From assembly GCF_040784915.1 (NCBI RefSeq), contig NZ_CP160797.1, forward strand, positions 1,788,137-1,852,136: a stretch of 64,000 nucleotides of DNA. The letters are read 5' to 3'. The notes under the pieces were generated by a model. That model was not told the origin of the DNA. It worked only from the letters and a program-made list of their open reading frames with translations, and made no database searches. Both the position numbers and the translations under genes were made by a program. Origin of the DNA: Bacillus vallismortis. Lineage in GTDB: Bacteria; Bacillota; Bacilli; Bacillales; Bacillaceae. Within the stretch, counting starts at the first letter, position 1. The number at the start of each line of letters is the position of its first letter. Shown in pieces: positions 50,055 through 60,111 of the stretch.

Positions 50055-50083
50055 TTGCAATAAAAATATGGTTATGGTATAGT
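50055..50083 (+). promoter_or_regulatory. Sigma-A promoter of the rimP-nusA-infB operon
   Basis: TTGCAA (50055-50060) and TATAGT (50078-50083) with a 17-base spacer. Transcription would start near 50090, leaving a leader of about 175 bases. Confidence 0.72.
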
Positions 50084-50089
50084 TTTATT

Positions 50090-50265
50090 GGAAATGCTAA
50101 CGATTACCGAGGCAAAGAGTGGGGAAACCCGCTCTTTTGTATTGAACAGGAGAATTTTGTCTCGACATGTTCATCGTTTACTTTTAAGCCCCTGCTCTTT
50201 TGAAGCAGGGTTTTTATGCAGAGTGACGAGACGAACATGAGATCGACAGCACAAGGAGGAAGAAC
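50090..50265 (+). promoter_or_regulatory. Attenuator-like leader of the rimP-nusA operon
   Basis: Two hairpins precede rimP. Hairpin 1: CAAAGAGTGGG (50113-50123), loop about GAAA, CCCGCTCTTTTG (50028-offset: 50128-50139). Hairpin 2 is an intrinsic terminator: CCCTGCT (50190-50196) with AGCAGGG (50204-50210), then five T residues (50211-50215). The 5' arm of hairpin 1 can instead pair with CCCCTGCTCTTTTG (50189-50202), which would block the terminator. Two further exclusive pairings flank it: GTCTCG (50159-50164) with CGAGAC (50227-50232), and CATGTTC (50166-50172) with GAACATG (50233-50239). NusA-dependent autoregulation of this operon has been described in B. subtilis, to my recollection. 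Confidence 0.65.
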
Positions 50266-50736
50266 ATGAGCAAAAAAGTGACTGACACCGTTCAAGAGAT
50301 GGCTCAGCCAATCGTAGACAGCCTTCAGCTGGAACTCGTTGACATTGAATTTGTCAAAGAGGGTCAAAGCTGGTTCCTTCGCGTGTTTATTGATTCCGAT
50401 GACGGTGTGGATATTGAGGAATGTGCCAAAGTAAGCGAAGCTTTAAGCGAAAAGCTTGATGAGGCAGACCCAATCAGCCAAAATTACTTTCTTGAAGTCT
50501 CATCTCCAGGAGCTGAGCGTCCGCTAAAGAAAAAAGCCGATTTTGAAAAATCACTTGGGAAAAATGTGTACATTAAGACGTATGAGCCTATTGATGGCGT
50601 AAAAGTGTTTGAAGGTGAACTGGCTGAATTTGATGGACAAACAGTGACAGTTGAGATCACGATCAAAACAAGAAAGAAACGGATCAATATTCCGTATGAA
50701 AAGATAGCTAATGCACGATTAGCTGTTACGTTGTAA
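50266..50736 (+). CDS. rimP: Ribosome maturation factor RimP (YlxS)
   Basis: Assembly factor for the 30S subunit. The 156-residue protein has the N-terminal alpha-beta domain ([43 protein letters not shown] in part, with [22 protein letters not shown] the hallmark) and a C-terminal Sm-like barrel. Strong AAGGAGGA site before ATG. First gene of the nusA operon. Confidence 0.96.
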   Translation: MSKKVTDTVQEMAQPIVDSLQLELVDIEFVKEGQSWFLRVFIDSDDGVDIEECAKVSEALSEKLDEADPISQNYFLEVSSPGAERPLKKKADFEKSLGKNVYIKTYEPIDGVKVFEGELAEFDGQTVTVEITIKTRKKRINIPYEKIANARLAVTL

Positions 50737-50770
50737 TGAATACAAATGCTTTAAGGGGGGAGACCGTTAA

Positions 50771-51889
50771 ATGAGCAGTGAATTATTAGATGCTCTCACG
50801 ATTCTTGAAAAAGAAAAAGGCATCAGTAAAGAAATTATCATTGAAGCAATCGAAGCTGCGTTAATTTCTGCTTATAAGCGGAATTTTAATCAAGCGCAAA
50901 ATGTACGAGTGGATTTAAACCGTGAAACAGGCTCCATCCGTGTATTTGCAAGAAAAGATGTCGTTGACGAAGTATACGACCAAAGACTGGAGATCTCTAT
51001 TGAAGAGGCGCAGGGCATCCATCCGGAATATATGGTCGGCGATGTTGTCGAAATCGAAGTAACGCCTAAGGATTTTGGGCGCATAGCTGCTCAAACAGCG
51101 AAGCAGGTCGTCACACAGCGTGTGCGCGAAGCTGAGCGCGGTGTGATTTATTCTGAATTTATCGACCGTGAAGAAGACATCATGACAGGTATCGTCCAGC
51201 GTCTGGACAATAAGTTTATCTACGTGTCTTTAGGCAAAATAGAAGCCTTGCTGCCGGTTAATGAGCAAATGCCAAATGAAAGCTACAAGCCTCATGACCG
51301 CATTAAGGTATTTATCACAAAAGTAGAAAAAACGACGAAGGGCCCGCAGATTTATGTGTCAAGAACACACCCAGACCTGTTAAAGCGTTTGTTTGAAATC
51401 GAAGTGCCTGAAATTTATGATGGAACTGTCGAGCTGAAATCTGTAGCCAGAGAAGCCGGAGACCGTTCAAAAATTTCGGTCCGCACAGACGACCCTGACG
51501 TGGATCCTGTCGGCTCATGCGTAGGCCCTAAAGGCCAGCGTGTTCAGGCGATCGTCAATGAATTAAAAGGTGAAAAAATTGACATTGTCAACTGGTCCAG
51601 TGATCCTGTAGAATTTGTCGCAAATGCACTCAGTCCTTCGAAAGTGCTGGAAGTCATCGTTAATGAGGAAGAAAAAGCGACAACTGTTATTGTCCCTGAT
51701 TACCAGCTGTCTCTGGCGATTGGCAAAAGAGGACAAAACGCACGCTTAGCTGCTAAACTGACAGGCTGGAAGATTGATATTAAGAGCGAAACGGACGCAA
51801 GAGAACTTGGAATCTATCCGAGAGAACTTGAAGCAGACGACGATGAGCCGCTTTTTACGGAGCCTGAAACTGCTGAAACGGATGAATAA
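50771..51889 (+). CDS. nusA: Transcription termination/antitermination factor NusA
   Basis: RNA polymerase-associated factor that promotes pausing and intrinsic termination. The 372-residue protein has the N-terminal polymerase-binding domain (about 1-125), an S1 domain (about 135-200, [26 protein letters not shown]), and two KH domains ([53 protein letters not shown]). It lacks the C-terminal acidic repeats of the enteric protein, as normal in Bacillus. Site GGGGGGAG before ATG. Confidence 0.97.
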   Translation: MSSELLDALTILEKEKGISKEIIIEAIEAALISAYKRNFNQAQNVRVDLNRETGSIRVFARKDVVDEVYDQRLEISIEEAQGIHPEYMVGDVVEIEVTPKDFGRIAAQTAKQVVTQRVREAERGVIYSEFIDREEDIMTGIVQRLDNKFIYVSLGKIEALLPVNEQMPNESYKPHDRIKVFITKVEKTTKGPQIYVSRTHPDLLKRLFEIEVPEIYDGTVELKSVAREAGDRSKISVRTDDPDVDPVGSCVGPKGQRVQAIVNELKGEKIDIVNWSSDPVEFVANALSPSKVLEVIVNEEEKATTVIVPDYQLSLAIGKRGQNARLAAKLTGWKIDIKSETDARELGIYPRELEADDDEPLFTEPETAETDE

Positions 51890-51902
51890 GAGGTGGCCTT
51901 AG

Positions 51903-52178
51903 GTGAATAAACACAAGAAGATCCCGTTACGCAAATGTGTAGTGACTGGTGAAATGAAGCCTAAAAAAGAATTGATCCGAGTTGTACGTTCGAAAGAAGG
52001 CGAAATCTCAGTAGACCCGACCGGAAAGAAGAACGGGCGGGGTGCTTATTTAACGCTGGATAAAGAGTGCATTTTAGCAGCAAAAAAGAAAAACACTTTA
52101 CAAAATCAATTTCAATCACAAATCGATGACCAGATTTTCGAAGAATTGCTAGAGCTGGCGGAAAAGGTGAAAAAATAA
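51903..52178 (+). CDS. rnpM: RNase P modulator RnpM (YlxR)
   Basis: Small basic RNA-binding protein of the YlxR family (DUF448); recent work reports that it binds the RNase P RNA and modulates its activity. The 91 residues carry the family motif [20 protein letters not shown] and [23 protein letters not shown] (first residues approximate). GTG start at 51903 after AGAGGTGG. It lies between nusA and rplGA, next to another RNA-binding gene, which suits an RNA-processing role. Confidence 0.93.
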   Translation: MNKHKKIPLRKCVVTGEMKPKKELIRVVRSKEGEISVDPTGKKNGRGAYLTLDKECILAAKKKNTLQNQFQSQIDDQIFEELLELAEKVKK

Positions 52179-52179
52179 A

Positions 52180-52482
52180 ATGTCTGGAATGGAATGGTTT
52201 CCCTTGCTGGGTCTGGCCAATCGAGCTCGTAAGGTCGTGTCAGGCGAGGACTTGGTAATTAAAGAAATCAGGAATGCGCGTGCAAAGCTTGTCCTGCTTA
52301 CAGAGGATGCATCATCTAACACAGCGAAAAAAGTAACCGACAAGTGCAGCTATTATAAAGTCCCTTATAAAAAAGTCGAGAGTCGCGCGGTTCTTGGACG
52401 CTCTATCGGTAAAGAAGCCCGTGTCGTTGTCGCCGTCACTGACCAAGGTTTTGCGAATAAGCTGATCAGCTTGCTCGATTAA
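52180..52482 (+). CDS. rplGA: L7Ae-family K-turn RNA-binding protein RplGA (YlxQ)
   Basis: L7Ae/L30e family protein that binds kink-turn RNA; a ribosomal association has been discussed but its exact job is unclear. The 100 residues fit the fold, with [47 protein letters not shown] and [27 protein letters not shown]. It starts one base after the rnpM stop and sits upstream of infB. Confidence 0.93.
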   Translation: MSGMEWFPLLGLANRARKVVSGEDLVIKEIRNARAKLVLLTEDASSNTAKKVTDKCSYYKVPYKKVESRAVLGRSIGKEARVVVAVTDQGFANKLISLLD

Positions 52483-52501
52483 TATTTTTGGGGGTGAACG
52501 A

Positions 52502-54652
52502 ATGGCTAAAATGAGAGTATACGAATATGCAAAAGCATTAAATGTTTCAAGTAAGGAAATTTTGACCGCACTGAAAAACATGAATTTAGAAGTGAATAAT
52601 CACATGGCCATGCTTGAAGAAAAGGCTATTAAACAGCTTGATGCCAAATATAAAAAAGGCGGCGCAGCCGTTAAATCTCAAAAGCCTGCAGAAACGAACA
52701 AAAACAAACAGACGCAAGGGGTTAATCAGCAATCTGCTGGAAATCAACCAAATAAAATTCGAGACGGAAAGAAGAATGACGTGCAGAATAATCAATTTAA
52801 CAAAAACAAGAAGAATAACAACAACAAAAAAAATAAACGCAACAACAACAACAATAAGAATCAATATCAGCAAAAGCCTGTAAAGCCGAAAAAAGAGCTT
52901 CCTGAGAAAATTACATTCTCCGGCACTTTAACAGTCGGCGCATTGGCTGAGGAGCTTGGCAAAGAGCCTTCAGAACTCATTAAAAAGCTGATGCTTCTTG
53001 GCGTAATGGCAACCATTAACCAAGAGCTTGATAAAGATACAATCGAACTCATTGCATCAGAATATGGTGTAGAAACAGAAGAAGTCATTGTGCTTGAAGA
53101 AACAGAACTGGAAAAATATGAAGAGCCTGATAAAGAAGAGGATCTTGAAATTCGTCCTCCTGTCGTGACGATCATGGGTCACGTTGACCATGGGAAAACG
53201 ACGCTTCTTGACAGCATCCGTAAAACGAAGGTTGTTGAAGGAGAAGCAGGCGGAATCACCCAGCATATCGGTGCTTACCAAATTGAAGAGAACGGCAAGA
53301 AAATTACGTTCTTGGATACTCCGGGCCACGCCGCATTTACGACAATGCGTGCACGCGGTGCAGAAGTAACTGATATTACGATTCTCGTTGTGGCTGCAGA
53401 TGACGGTGTAATGCCGCAAACTGTAGAAGCGATTAACCATGCAAAAGCAGCTGAGGTTCCAATTATCGTTGCTGTGAATAAAGTCGATAAAGAATCCGCA
53501 AATCCTGACCGTGTGATGCAGGAACTGACGGAATACGGACTTGTCCCTGAAGCTTGGGGCGGAGAAACCATTTTTGTTCCGCTTTCCGCTTTAACCGGAA
53601 AAGGCATTGATGAACTCGTTGAAATGATTTTGCTTGTCAGTGAAGTAGAGGAATTGAAAGCGAATCCGAAACGCCAGGCAAAAGGAACGGTTATTGAAGC
53701 GGAACTTGATAAAGGCAGAGGGTCAGTTGCGACATTGCTCGTACAGACTGGGACACTGAATGTCGGTGATCCTATCGTAGTTGGCAATACATTTGGCCGT
53801 GTCCGTGCCATGGTCAACGATATTGGACGCCGTGTAAAAACTGCCGGCCCGTCAACTCCGGTTGAAATTACCGGTTTGAACGATGTCCCTCAAGCTGGAG
53901 ACCAATTCCTTGTCTTTAAGGATGAAAAAACAGCTCGTTCTGTCGGGGAAGCCCGTGCTTCGAAACAGCTTGAAGAGCAGCGCAGCGATAAAGCGAAACT
54001 CAGTCTTGATGATTTATTCGAGCAAATTAAACAAGGTGATGTAAAAGACATTAACCTCATCGTAAAAGCTGATGTTCAAGGATCTGCTGAAGCCTTAACG
54101 GCCGCACTTCAAAAAATTGAAGTAGAAGGCGTTAAAGTGAAAATCATCCACACAGGCGTTGGTGCAATTACTGAATCTGACATTATCTTGGCATCTGCTT
54201 CCAATGCAATAGTTATCGGGTTTAATGTGAGACCGGACGGAAATGCTAAGAGTACGGCTGAAGCTGAAAATGTAGATATTCGTCTTCACCGTATCATTTA
54301 CAAAGTAATCGACGAGATTGAAGCTGCCATGAAAGGTATGCTTGATCCTGAATATGAAGAAAAAGTAATTGGCCAAGTAGAAGTACGCCAAACATTCAAA
54401 GTATCTAAAATAGGTACAATTGCCGGCGGATATGTTACTGAAGGAACCATTACGCGCGACAGCGGCCTCCGTTTAATTCGTGACGGCGTCGTCATCTTCG
54501 AAGGCGAAGTAGACGTTTTGAAACGTTTTAAAGACGATGTGAAAGAAGTTTCACAAGGCTATGAATGTGGTATTACAATTAAGAAATACAATGACATTCG
54601 CGAAGGTGACATCCTGGAAGCTTATGTCATGCAAGAAATTGAAAGAAAGTGA
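52502..54652 (+). CDS. infB: Translation initiation factor IF-2
   Basis: GTPase that places initiator tRNA and joins subunits. The 716-residue protein has an N-terminal IF2-N module ([25 protein letters not shown]), a Lys/Asn/Gln-rich low-complexity linker (about 60-130), and the G domain ([27 protein letters not shown]), followed by domains II-IV ending in [27 protein letters not shown] at codon 94 (52781) is a likely second start producing a shorter IF-2 form. Ribosome site GGGGGTGAACG upstream of ATG. Confidence 0.97.
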   Translation: MAKMRVYEYAKALNVSSKEILTALKNMNLEVNNHMAMLEEKAIKQLDAKYKKGGAAVKSQKPAETNKNKQTQGVNQQSAGNQPNKIRDGKKNDVQNNQFNKNKKNNNNKKNKRNNNNNKNQYQQKPVKPKKELPEKITFSGTLTVGALAEELGKEPSELIKKLMLLGVMATINQELDKDTIELIASEYGVETEEVIVLEETELEKYEEPDKEEDLEIRPPVVTIMGHVDHGKTTLLDSIRKTKVVEGEAGGITQHIGAYQIEENGKKITFLDTPGHAAFTTMRARGAEVTDITILVVAADDGVMPQTVEAINHAKAAEVPIIVAVNKVDKESANPDRVMQELTEYGLVPEAWGGETIFVPLSALTGKGIDELVEMILLVSEVEELKANPKRQAKGTVIEAELDKGRGSVATLLVQTGTLNVGDPIVVGNTFGRVRAMVNDIGRRVKTAGPSTPVEITGLNDVPQAGDQFLVFKDEKTARSVGEARASKQLEEQRSDKAKLSLDDLFEQIKQGDVKDINLIVKADVQGSAEALTAALQKIEVEGVKVKIIHTGVGAITESDIILASASNAIVIGFNVRPDGNAKSTAEAENVDIRLHRIIYKVIDEIEAAMKGMLDPEYEEKVIGQVEVRQTFKVSKIGTIAGGYVTEGTITRDSGLRLIRDGVVIFEGEVDVLKRFKDDVKEVSQGYECGITIKKYNDIREGDILEAYVMQEIERK

Positions 54653-54927
54653 TCGGATTTGCGGAATGTGAATGCATCATTTATGATGCAGGATCGCTAA
54701 AAGAAAAGCGTGCCGTTCTGAAGCGGGTTTTAACCAGGGTTCAAAACAAGTTCAATGTTTCGATTTCGGAGATTGACTATCAGGACACATGGCAAAGGAC
54801 CAGCTTCGGAATCGCCGCTGTTTCTTCCTCTCGCGTTCAAACAGAAAAAGAGCTGCAGCGCGTCCTAGCGTTTATCGATTCTTTTCCTGAAATTGAACGG
54901 ACGATCACTAGGACAGAGTGGTTTTAA
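54649..54927 (+). CDS. ylxP: Conserved DUF503 protein YlxP
   Basis: Small conserved protein with no established function. The 92-residue DUF503 protein begins [50 protein letters not shown] (in part) and has no membrane span. GTG start overlaps the infB TGA by four bases, so it is translated with infB. Present in this position in most Bacillus genomes, between infB and rbfA. Confidence 0.9.
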   Translation: MIGFAECECIIYDAGSLKEKRAVLKRVLTRVQNKFNVSISEIDYQDTWQRTSFGIAAVSSSRVQTEKELQRVLAFIDSFPEIERTITRTEWF

Positions 54928-54943
54928 CTTAGAGGTGATTGAA

Positions 54944-55297
54944 TTGAGTATGAGAGCAAACCGTGTCGGCGAGCAAATGAAAAAAGAACTCGGTGATATT
55001 ATCAGCCGCAAGCTGAAAGATCCGAGAATAGGTTTTCTGACAGTAACGGATGTACGTGTATCAGGTGATTTGCAAATTGCAAAGGTGTATATCTCGGTTC
55101 TCGGCGACGAGAAAAAACGGGAGGAAGCGCTGAAAGGGCTGGCAAAGGCGAAAGGATTTATCCGATCTGAAATCGGCAGCCGCATCAGACTTCGAAAAAC
55201 GCCTGAAATTGAATTTGAGTTCGATGAATCAATCGATTACGGAAATCGAATCGAAACGCTGATTCACGAATTACATTCAGAGAAACCATCTGAATAA
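54944..55297 (+). CDS. rbfA: Ribosome-binding factor A
   Basis: Cold-shock-type 30S maturation factor. The 117-residue protein has the KH-like RbfA signature [38 protein letters not shown] and [24 protein letters not shown]. The frame is open upstream to 54893; TTG at 54944 follows AGAGGTGATT and gives the family length. An ATG two codons later (54950) is the other option. Confidence 0.95.
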   Translation: MSMRANRVGEQMKKELGDIISRKLKDPRIGFLTVTDVRVSGDLQIAKVYISVLGDEKKREEALKGLAKAKGFIRSEIGSRIRLRKTPEIEFEFDESIDYGNRIETLIHELHSEKPSE

Positions 55298-55304
55298 AAA
55301 ATGG

Positions 55305-55340
55305 AGAGGATAGGCGTATATCGTCTGTCCTCTTTTCTTC
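55305..55340 (+). terminator. Intrinsic terminator between rbfA and truB
   Basis: A 12-bp stem with two G-T wobbles: AGAGGATAGGCG (55305-55316) with CGTCTGTCCTCT (55322-55333), loop TATAT, then TTTCTTCGTTTT. Confidence 0.8.
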
Positions 55341-55379
55341 GTTTTAAAGAGAAAAAACCAAAAGAAGGAGTGAAAGACA

Positions 55380-56309
55380 ATGGTTAACGGAGTTCTCCTT
55401 TTACATAAACCGGTTGGCATGACATCGCACGACTGTGTCATGAAGATCCGAAAACTGTTAAAAACAAAAAAAGTAGGACATACGGGAACACTCGATCCAG
55501 AAGTGTCAGGTGTACTTCCGATTTGTGTGGGAAGGGCGACAAAAATAGTCGAATACTTGACTGAAAAGTCTAAAACATATGATGCGGAAATAACACTTGG
55601 CTTTTCAACGACAACAGAGGATCAGACTGGCGAAAGGGTTGAAACTAAGCCTGTCAATCAAGCCATTGATAAAGCAGATGCAGTAAAAGTTTTAAATAGC
55701 TTAAAGGGTAAACAAGAGCAAATTCCTCCCATGTATTCCGCTGTCAAAGTAAACGGCAAAAAATTATACGAGTACGCAAGAGCAGGTATTCAGGTAGAAC
55801 GTCCAAAACGTATGATTACTATTGAAGACATTGCCCTGACGACAGAGATTAAACATAATGGAGAAACGGCAAGCTTTCGGTTTACAGTGACATGCTCCAA
55901 AGGGACCTATGTAAGGACGCTGGCGGTCATGATCGGAGAAAAACTCGGATATCCGGCTCATATGTCTCATTTAATCCGTACGGCATCCGGAGACTTCTCT
56001 CTCGACGAATGCTTTACCTTTGATGAACTGGAAACACAGGCTCAGTCCGGGACCGTGGGAGAGCATACAGTTCCTATTGAAGGCGCGCTCAATCATTTGC
56101 CGAAATGGATCATAAGTGATACATTAGCTAAGAAAGTAGAAAATGGGGCTTTGCTTGAGACGCCCGAGCAGTTTTCTGAGATGACAAGCGAAGACCGCAT
56201 TGCTGTCTTTACGGAATCTGGAAGTTGTTTGGCGATCTATTTTCCCCATCCTACAAAAAAAGGGCTGTTAAAGCCGGCAAAAGTATTGCTGCAAAAAAGC
56301 GAACAATAG
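55380..56309 (+). CDS. truB: tRNA pseudouridine-55 synthase TruB
   Basis: Forms pseudouridine 55 in the T loop of tRNA. The 309-residue protein has the family motif KKVGHTGTLDPEVSGVLPICVGRATK with catalytic Asp39, KTYDAEITLGFSTTTED and KGTYVRTLAVMIGEKLG. A C-terminal PUA-like part follows. Ribosome site AAGGAG, ATG. It is followed by ribC with 18 bases between, which share the operon. Confidence 0.96.
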   Translation: MVNGVLLLHKPVGMTSHDCVMKIRKLLKTKKVGHTGTLDPEVSGVLPICVGRATKIVEYLTEKSKTYDAEITLGFSTTTEDQTGERVETKPVNQAIDKADAVKVLNSLKGKQEQIPPMYSAVKVNGKKLYEYARAGIQVERPKRMITIEDIALTTEIKHNGETASFRFTVTCSKGTYVRTLAVMIGEKLGYPAHMSHLIRTASGDFSLDECFTFDELETQAQSGTVGEHTVPIEGALNHLPKWIISDTLAKKVENGALLETPEQFSEMTSEDRIAVFTESGSCLAIYFPHPTKKGLLKPAKVLLQKSEQ

Positions 56310-56327
56310 AAAAAAGGTGACCGTTCT

Positions 56328-57278
56328 GTGAAGACGATACATATTACACATCCTCATCATTTAATCAAAGAGGAGCAGGCAAAGTCTGTGATGGCGTTAG
56401 GGTATTTTGACGGCGTTCATCTAGGGCATCAAAAGGTAATCGGCACAGCGAAGCAGATAGCTGAAGAAAAGGGCCTGGCGTTAGCTGTGATGACCTTTCA
56501 TCCTCATCCTTCCCATGTATTGAGGAGGAATCAGGAGCCAAAGGATCTGATTACGCCTCTGGAAGATAAAATAAACCAAATTGAACAATTAGGCACAGAG
56601 ATTCTGTATGTCGTTAAATTTAATGAAGCATTTGCTTCTCTTTCTCCTAAGCAGTTTGCAGGCCAGTATATTGTCGGTCTTAATGTACAGCACGCTGTTG
56701 CGGGCTTTGACTTTACGTACGGCAAATACGGTAAGGGAACAATGGAGACCATGCCGCATGATTTAGATGGAGAAGCTGAGTGCACAATGGTAGAAAAATT
56801 AACGGAACAAGATAAAAAAATCAGTTCCTCGTATATCCGTACCGCGCTTCAAAACGGAGACGTTGAATTGGCGAATGTCTTGCTTGGACAGCCTTATTTT
56901 ATAAAAGGAATTGTCATTCACGGTGATAAAAGAGGGCGGACCATCGGGTTTCCGACAGCAAATGTCGGTTTAAATAACAGCTATATCGTTCCGCCGACGG
57001 GTGTATATGCCGTAAAAGCGGAAGTGAACGGCGAAGTCTACAACGGCGTTTGCAATATCGGCTATAAGCCGACATTTTATGAAAAACGCCCGGAGCAGCC
57101 TTCAATCGAAGTCCATCTGTTTGATTTTGATCAAGAGGTATACGGAGCCGCTATAAAAATTGAGTGGTATAAACGGATTCGGAGCGAGCGGAAATTCAAT
57201 GGCATCAAAGAATTAACAGAGCAAATTGAGAAAGACAAGCAGGAAGCCATCCGTTATTTCAGCAATTTGCGGAAATAA
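56328..57278 (+). CDS. ribC: Bifunctional riboflavin kinase / FAD synthetase RibC (RibF)
   Basis: Makes FMN and FAD. The 316-residue protein has the N-terminal FAD synthetase nucleotidyltransferase domain (ALGYFDGVHLGHQKVI; FDFTYGKYGKGT; SSSYIRTAL) and the C-terminal riboflavin kinase domain (GKRGRTIGFPTANV; GVYAVKAEV; NGVCNIGYKPTF; WYKRIRSERKF). GTG start at 56328 after AAAAGGTGAC. No FMN riboswitch is nearby; regulation in B. subtilis acts through the ribDG operon elsewhere. Confidence 0.96.
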   Translation: MKTIHITHPHHLIKEEQAKSVMALGYFDGVHLGHQKVIGTAKQIAEEKGLALAVMTFHPHPSHVLRRNQEPKDLITPLEDKINQIEQLGTEILYVVKFNEAFASLSPKQFAGQYIVGLNVQHAVAGFDFTYGKYGKGTMETMPHDLDGEAECTMVEKLTEQDKKISSSYIRTALQNGDVELANVLLGQPYFIKGIVIHGDKRGRTIGFPTANVGLNNSYIVPPTGVYAVKAEVNGEVYNGVCNIGYKPTFYEKRPEQPSIEVHLFDFDQEVYGAAIKIEWYKRIRSERKFNGIKELTEQIEKDKQEAIRYFSNLRK

Positions 57279-57311
57279 CATGCAATGTACACAAATTTCA
57301 TTTTAAAATAT

Positions 57312-57340
57312 TTGCATATAGGTGCGATTTTTAGTATGAT
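57312..57340 (+). promoter_or_regulatory. Sigma-A promoter of rpsO
   Basis: TTGCAT (57312-57317) and TATGAT (57335-57340) separated by 17 bases, directly after ribC. Transcription would start near 57347. Confidence 0.72.
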
Positions 57341-57346
57341 AGTTTG

Positions 57347-57704
<358 letters not shown>

Positions 57705-57708
57705 TCGT

Positions 57709-57735
57709 AAAAAGCGGGAGGATTCCCGCTTTTTT
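57709..57735 (+). terminator. Intrinsic terminator of rpsO
   Basis: AAAGCGGGA pairs with TCCCGCTTT around a short loop (stem GCGGGA 57714-57719, TCCCGC 57724-57729) with six T residues after it. Confidence 0.92.
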
Positions 57736-57799
57736 ATCGTATTAAAGCGAAAATTTCTTATAACAAATCATTGAAATCCTTTTACATACTACTTTGACA

Positions 57800-57829
57800 T
57801 TGATATGTTCAATTCATTTCGTTCATAAT
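57800..57829 (+). promoter_or_regulatory. Candidate sigma-A promoter of pnpA
   Basis: TTGATA (57800-57805) and CATAAT (57824-57829) with an 18-base spacer, in the 173-base rpsO-pnpA gap. A perfect TTGACA at 57794 is 24 bases from the same -10, too far unless another -10 is used. Confidence 0.5.
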
Positions 57830-57877
57830 AGGAGTAATTGATTATTTCACACAACGAAGAGAGGAGTTCGTAATCGT

Positions 57878-59995
57878 ATGGGACAAGAAAAACATGTCTT
57901 TACCATAGATTGGGCCGGAAGAACGCTTACCGTTGAAACCGGCCAGCTTGCCAAACAGGCAAACGGTGCTGTTATGATCCGTTACGGTGATACAGCAGTG
58001 CTTAGTACAGCAACCGCTTCAAAAGAACCAAAACCACTTGATTTCTTCCCGCTTACTGTAAATTATGAGGAAAGATTATATGCGGTAGGGAAAATTCCGG
58101 GCGGATTTATTAAAAGAGAAGGGCGTCCAAGTGAAAAAGCGGTTCTTGCCAGCCGTTTAATCGACCGTCCGATCCGTCCTTTGTTTGCTGATGGATTCCG
58201 TAATGAAGTTCAAGTCATCAGCATTGTCATGAGTGTTGACCAAAACTGCTCTTCTGAAATGGCCGCTATGTTCGGTTCATCTCTGGCTCTTTCTGTATCG
58301 GATATTCCGTTTGAAGGACCGATTGCAGGGGTTACTGTCGGACGCATTAATGATGAATTTATCATTAACCCGACAGTCGATCAGCTTGAGAAAAGCGATA
58401 TCAATCTTGTCGTTGCCGGCACGAAAGATGCCATTAACATGGTAGAAGCGGGAGCGGATGAAGTTCCTGAGGAAACCATGCTTGAAGCCATTATGTTCGG
58501 CCATGAAGAAATTAAACGCCTGATTGCATTCCAAGAAGAAATTGTAGCAGCAGTCGGCAAAGAAAAATCAGAAATTGCGCTCTATGAAATTGATGAAGAG
58601 CTTAGTGAAAAAGTAAAAGCTTTAGCAGAAGAAGATTTGCTGAAAGCCATCCAGGTTCATGAAAAGCATGCCCGCGAAGATGCCATTAATGAAGTGAAAA
58701 AAGCAGTTGTGGCGAAATTCGAGGATGAAGAGCATGATGAAGACACAATCAAGAAAGTGAAGCAGACTTTATCCAAGCTGGTGAAAAATGAAGTGCGCCG
58801 GTTGATTACTGAAGAGAAAGTAAGACCGGACGGCCGCGGTGTCGATCAAATCCGCCCGCTTTCTTCTGAGGTCGGCCTCTTGTCAAGAACTCATGGATCA
58901 GGGCTGTTTACAAGGGGACAAACACAGGCTCTCAGCGTATGTACGCTAGGCGCTCTTGGAGATGTGCAAATCCTTGACGGCTTAGGTGTCGAAGAGTCGA
59001 AACGGTTTATGCATCACTACAACTTCCCGCAATTCAGCGTTGGGGAAACAGGGCCAATGCGCGGACCGGGACGCCGTGAAATCGGACATGGAGCACTGGG
59101 TGAGCGTGCGCTTGAGCCAGTTATTCCGTCTGAAAAAGACTTCCCTTACACTGTCCGTCTTGTATCAGAAGTGCTTGAATCAAATGGTTCTACGTCTCAA
59201 GCAAGTATTTGCGCAAGCACACTTGCAATGATGGATGCCGGTGTACCAATTAAAGCCCCAGTTGCGGGTATTGCGATGGGTCTTGTCAAATCAGGCGAAC
59301 ATTACACTGTTCTGACTGACATCCAAGGCATGGAAGACGCGCTTGGAGATATGGACTTTAAAGTAGCCGGAACTGAAAAAGGCGTCACGGCGCTGCAAAT
59401 GGACATTAAAATCGAAGGACTTTCCAGAGAGATTCTTGAAGAAGCGCTTCAGCAGGCGAAAAAAGGAAGAATGGAAATTCTCAATAGCATGCTTGCGACA
59501 TTAAGCGAATCAAGAAAAGAGCTTTCTCAATATGCACCTAAGATTTTAACAATGGCCATTAATCCTGATAAGATCCGCGATGTCATCGGGCCAAGCGGAA
59601 AACAAATCAATAAAATCATCGAAGAAACCGGTGTTAAAATTGATATTGAACAGGACGGCACCATCTTTATTTCTTCAACAGTTGAAAGCAGCAACCAAGA
59701 AGCGAAAAAAATCATTGAAGACCTTGTCAGAGAGGTTGAAGTCGGCCAGCTTTACCTAGGTAAAGTGAAACGAATTGAAAAATTCGGAGCTTTCGTTGAA
59801 ATTTTCAGCGGAAAAGACGGTTTGGTGCACATTTCAGAGCTTGCGCTTGAACGCGTAGGAAAAGTTGAAGATGTTGTGAAAATCGGGGACGAGATTCTTG
59901 TCAAGGTCACTGAAATTGATAAACAAGGACGAGTCAATTTGTCCCGTAAAGCGGTGCTCCGTGAAGAGAAAGAAAAAGAAGAACAACAATCTTAA
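57878..59995 (+). CDS. pnpA: Polyribonucleotide nucleotidyltransferase (PNPase)
   Basis: Phosphorolytic 3'-5' exonuclease of RNA decay. The 705-residue protein has two RNase PH domains (the second with [20 protein letters not shown], GDFRxG-like [35 protein letters not shown]), a KH domain ([27 protein letters not shown]) and a C-terminal S1 domain ([18 protein letters not shown]). AGAGGAG ribosome site and ATG at 57878. Last residues are Glu/Gln-rich. Confidence 0.98.
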   Translation: MGQEKHVFTIDWAGRTLTVETGQLAKQANGAVMIRYGDTAVLSTATASKEPKPLDFFPLTVNYEERLYAVGKIPGGFIKREGRPSEKAVLASRLIDRPIRPLFADGFRNEVQVISIVMSVDQNCSSEMAAMFGSSLALSVSDIPFEGPIAGVTVGRINDEFIINPTVDQLEKSDINLVVAGTKDAINMVEAGADEVPEETMLEAIMFGHEEIKRLIAFQEEIVAAVGKEKSEIALYEIDEELSEKVKALAEEDLLKAIQVHEKHAREDAINEVKKAVVAKFEDEEHDEDTIKKVKQTLSKLVKNEVRRLITEEKVRPDGRGVDQIRPLSSEVGLLSRTHGSGLFTRGQTQALSVCTLGALGDVQILDGLGVEESKRFMHHYNFPQFSVGETGPMRGPGRREIGHGALGERALEPVIPSEKDFPYTVRLVSEVLESNGSTSQASICASTLAMMDAGVPIKAPVAGIAMGLVKSGEHYTVLTDIQGMEDALGDMDFKVAGTEKGVTALQMDIKIEGLSREILEEALQQAKKGRMEILNSMLATLSESRKELSQYAPKILTMAINPDKIRDVIGPSGKQINKIIEETGVKIDIEQDGTIFISSTVESSNQEAKKIIEDLVREVEVGQLYLGKVKRIEKFGAFVEIFSGKDGLVHISELALERVGKVEDVVKIGDEILVKVTEIDKQGRVNLSRKAVLREEKEKEEQQS

Positions 59996-60005
59996 ATGAA
60001 AACAT

Positions 60006-60039
60006 AAAAGGAGCCTGGGAGACCCGGCTTCTTTATTTT
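60006..60039 (+). terminator. Intrinsic terminator of pnpA
   Basis: AAAGGAGCC-TGGG and CCCG-GGCTTCTTT form a long stem with G-T wobbles and a three-base AGA loop, followed by T-rich ATTTT. Confidence 0.82.
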
Positions 60040-60111
60040 GAAGCTTTTAAAATGCAGGCAGGTTCTACCTTGTCCTTATCCTTCATAATGTGAGGTGAGG
60101 GGGGACAGAAC

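Noticed and set aside
52790..52870. Repetitive Asn/Lys codons in infB as a repeat element
   Set aside because: Low-complexity coding of the IF-2 linker; no exact tandem unit as in fliY.
56310..56327. FMN riboswitch for ribC
   Set aside because: Only 18 bases separate truB and ribC; there is no room for the aptamer.
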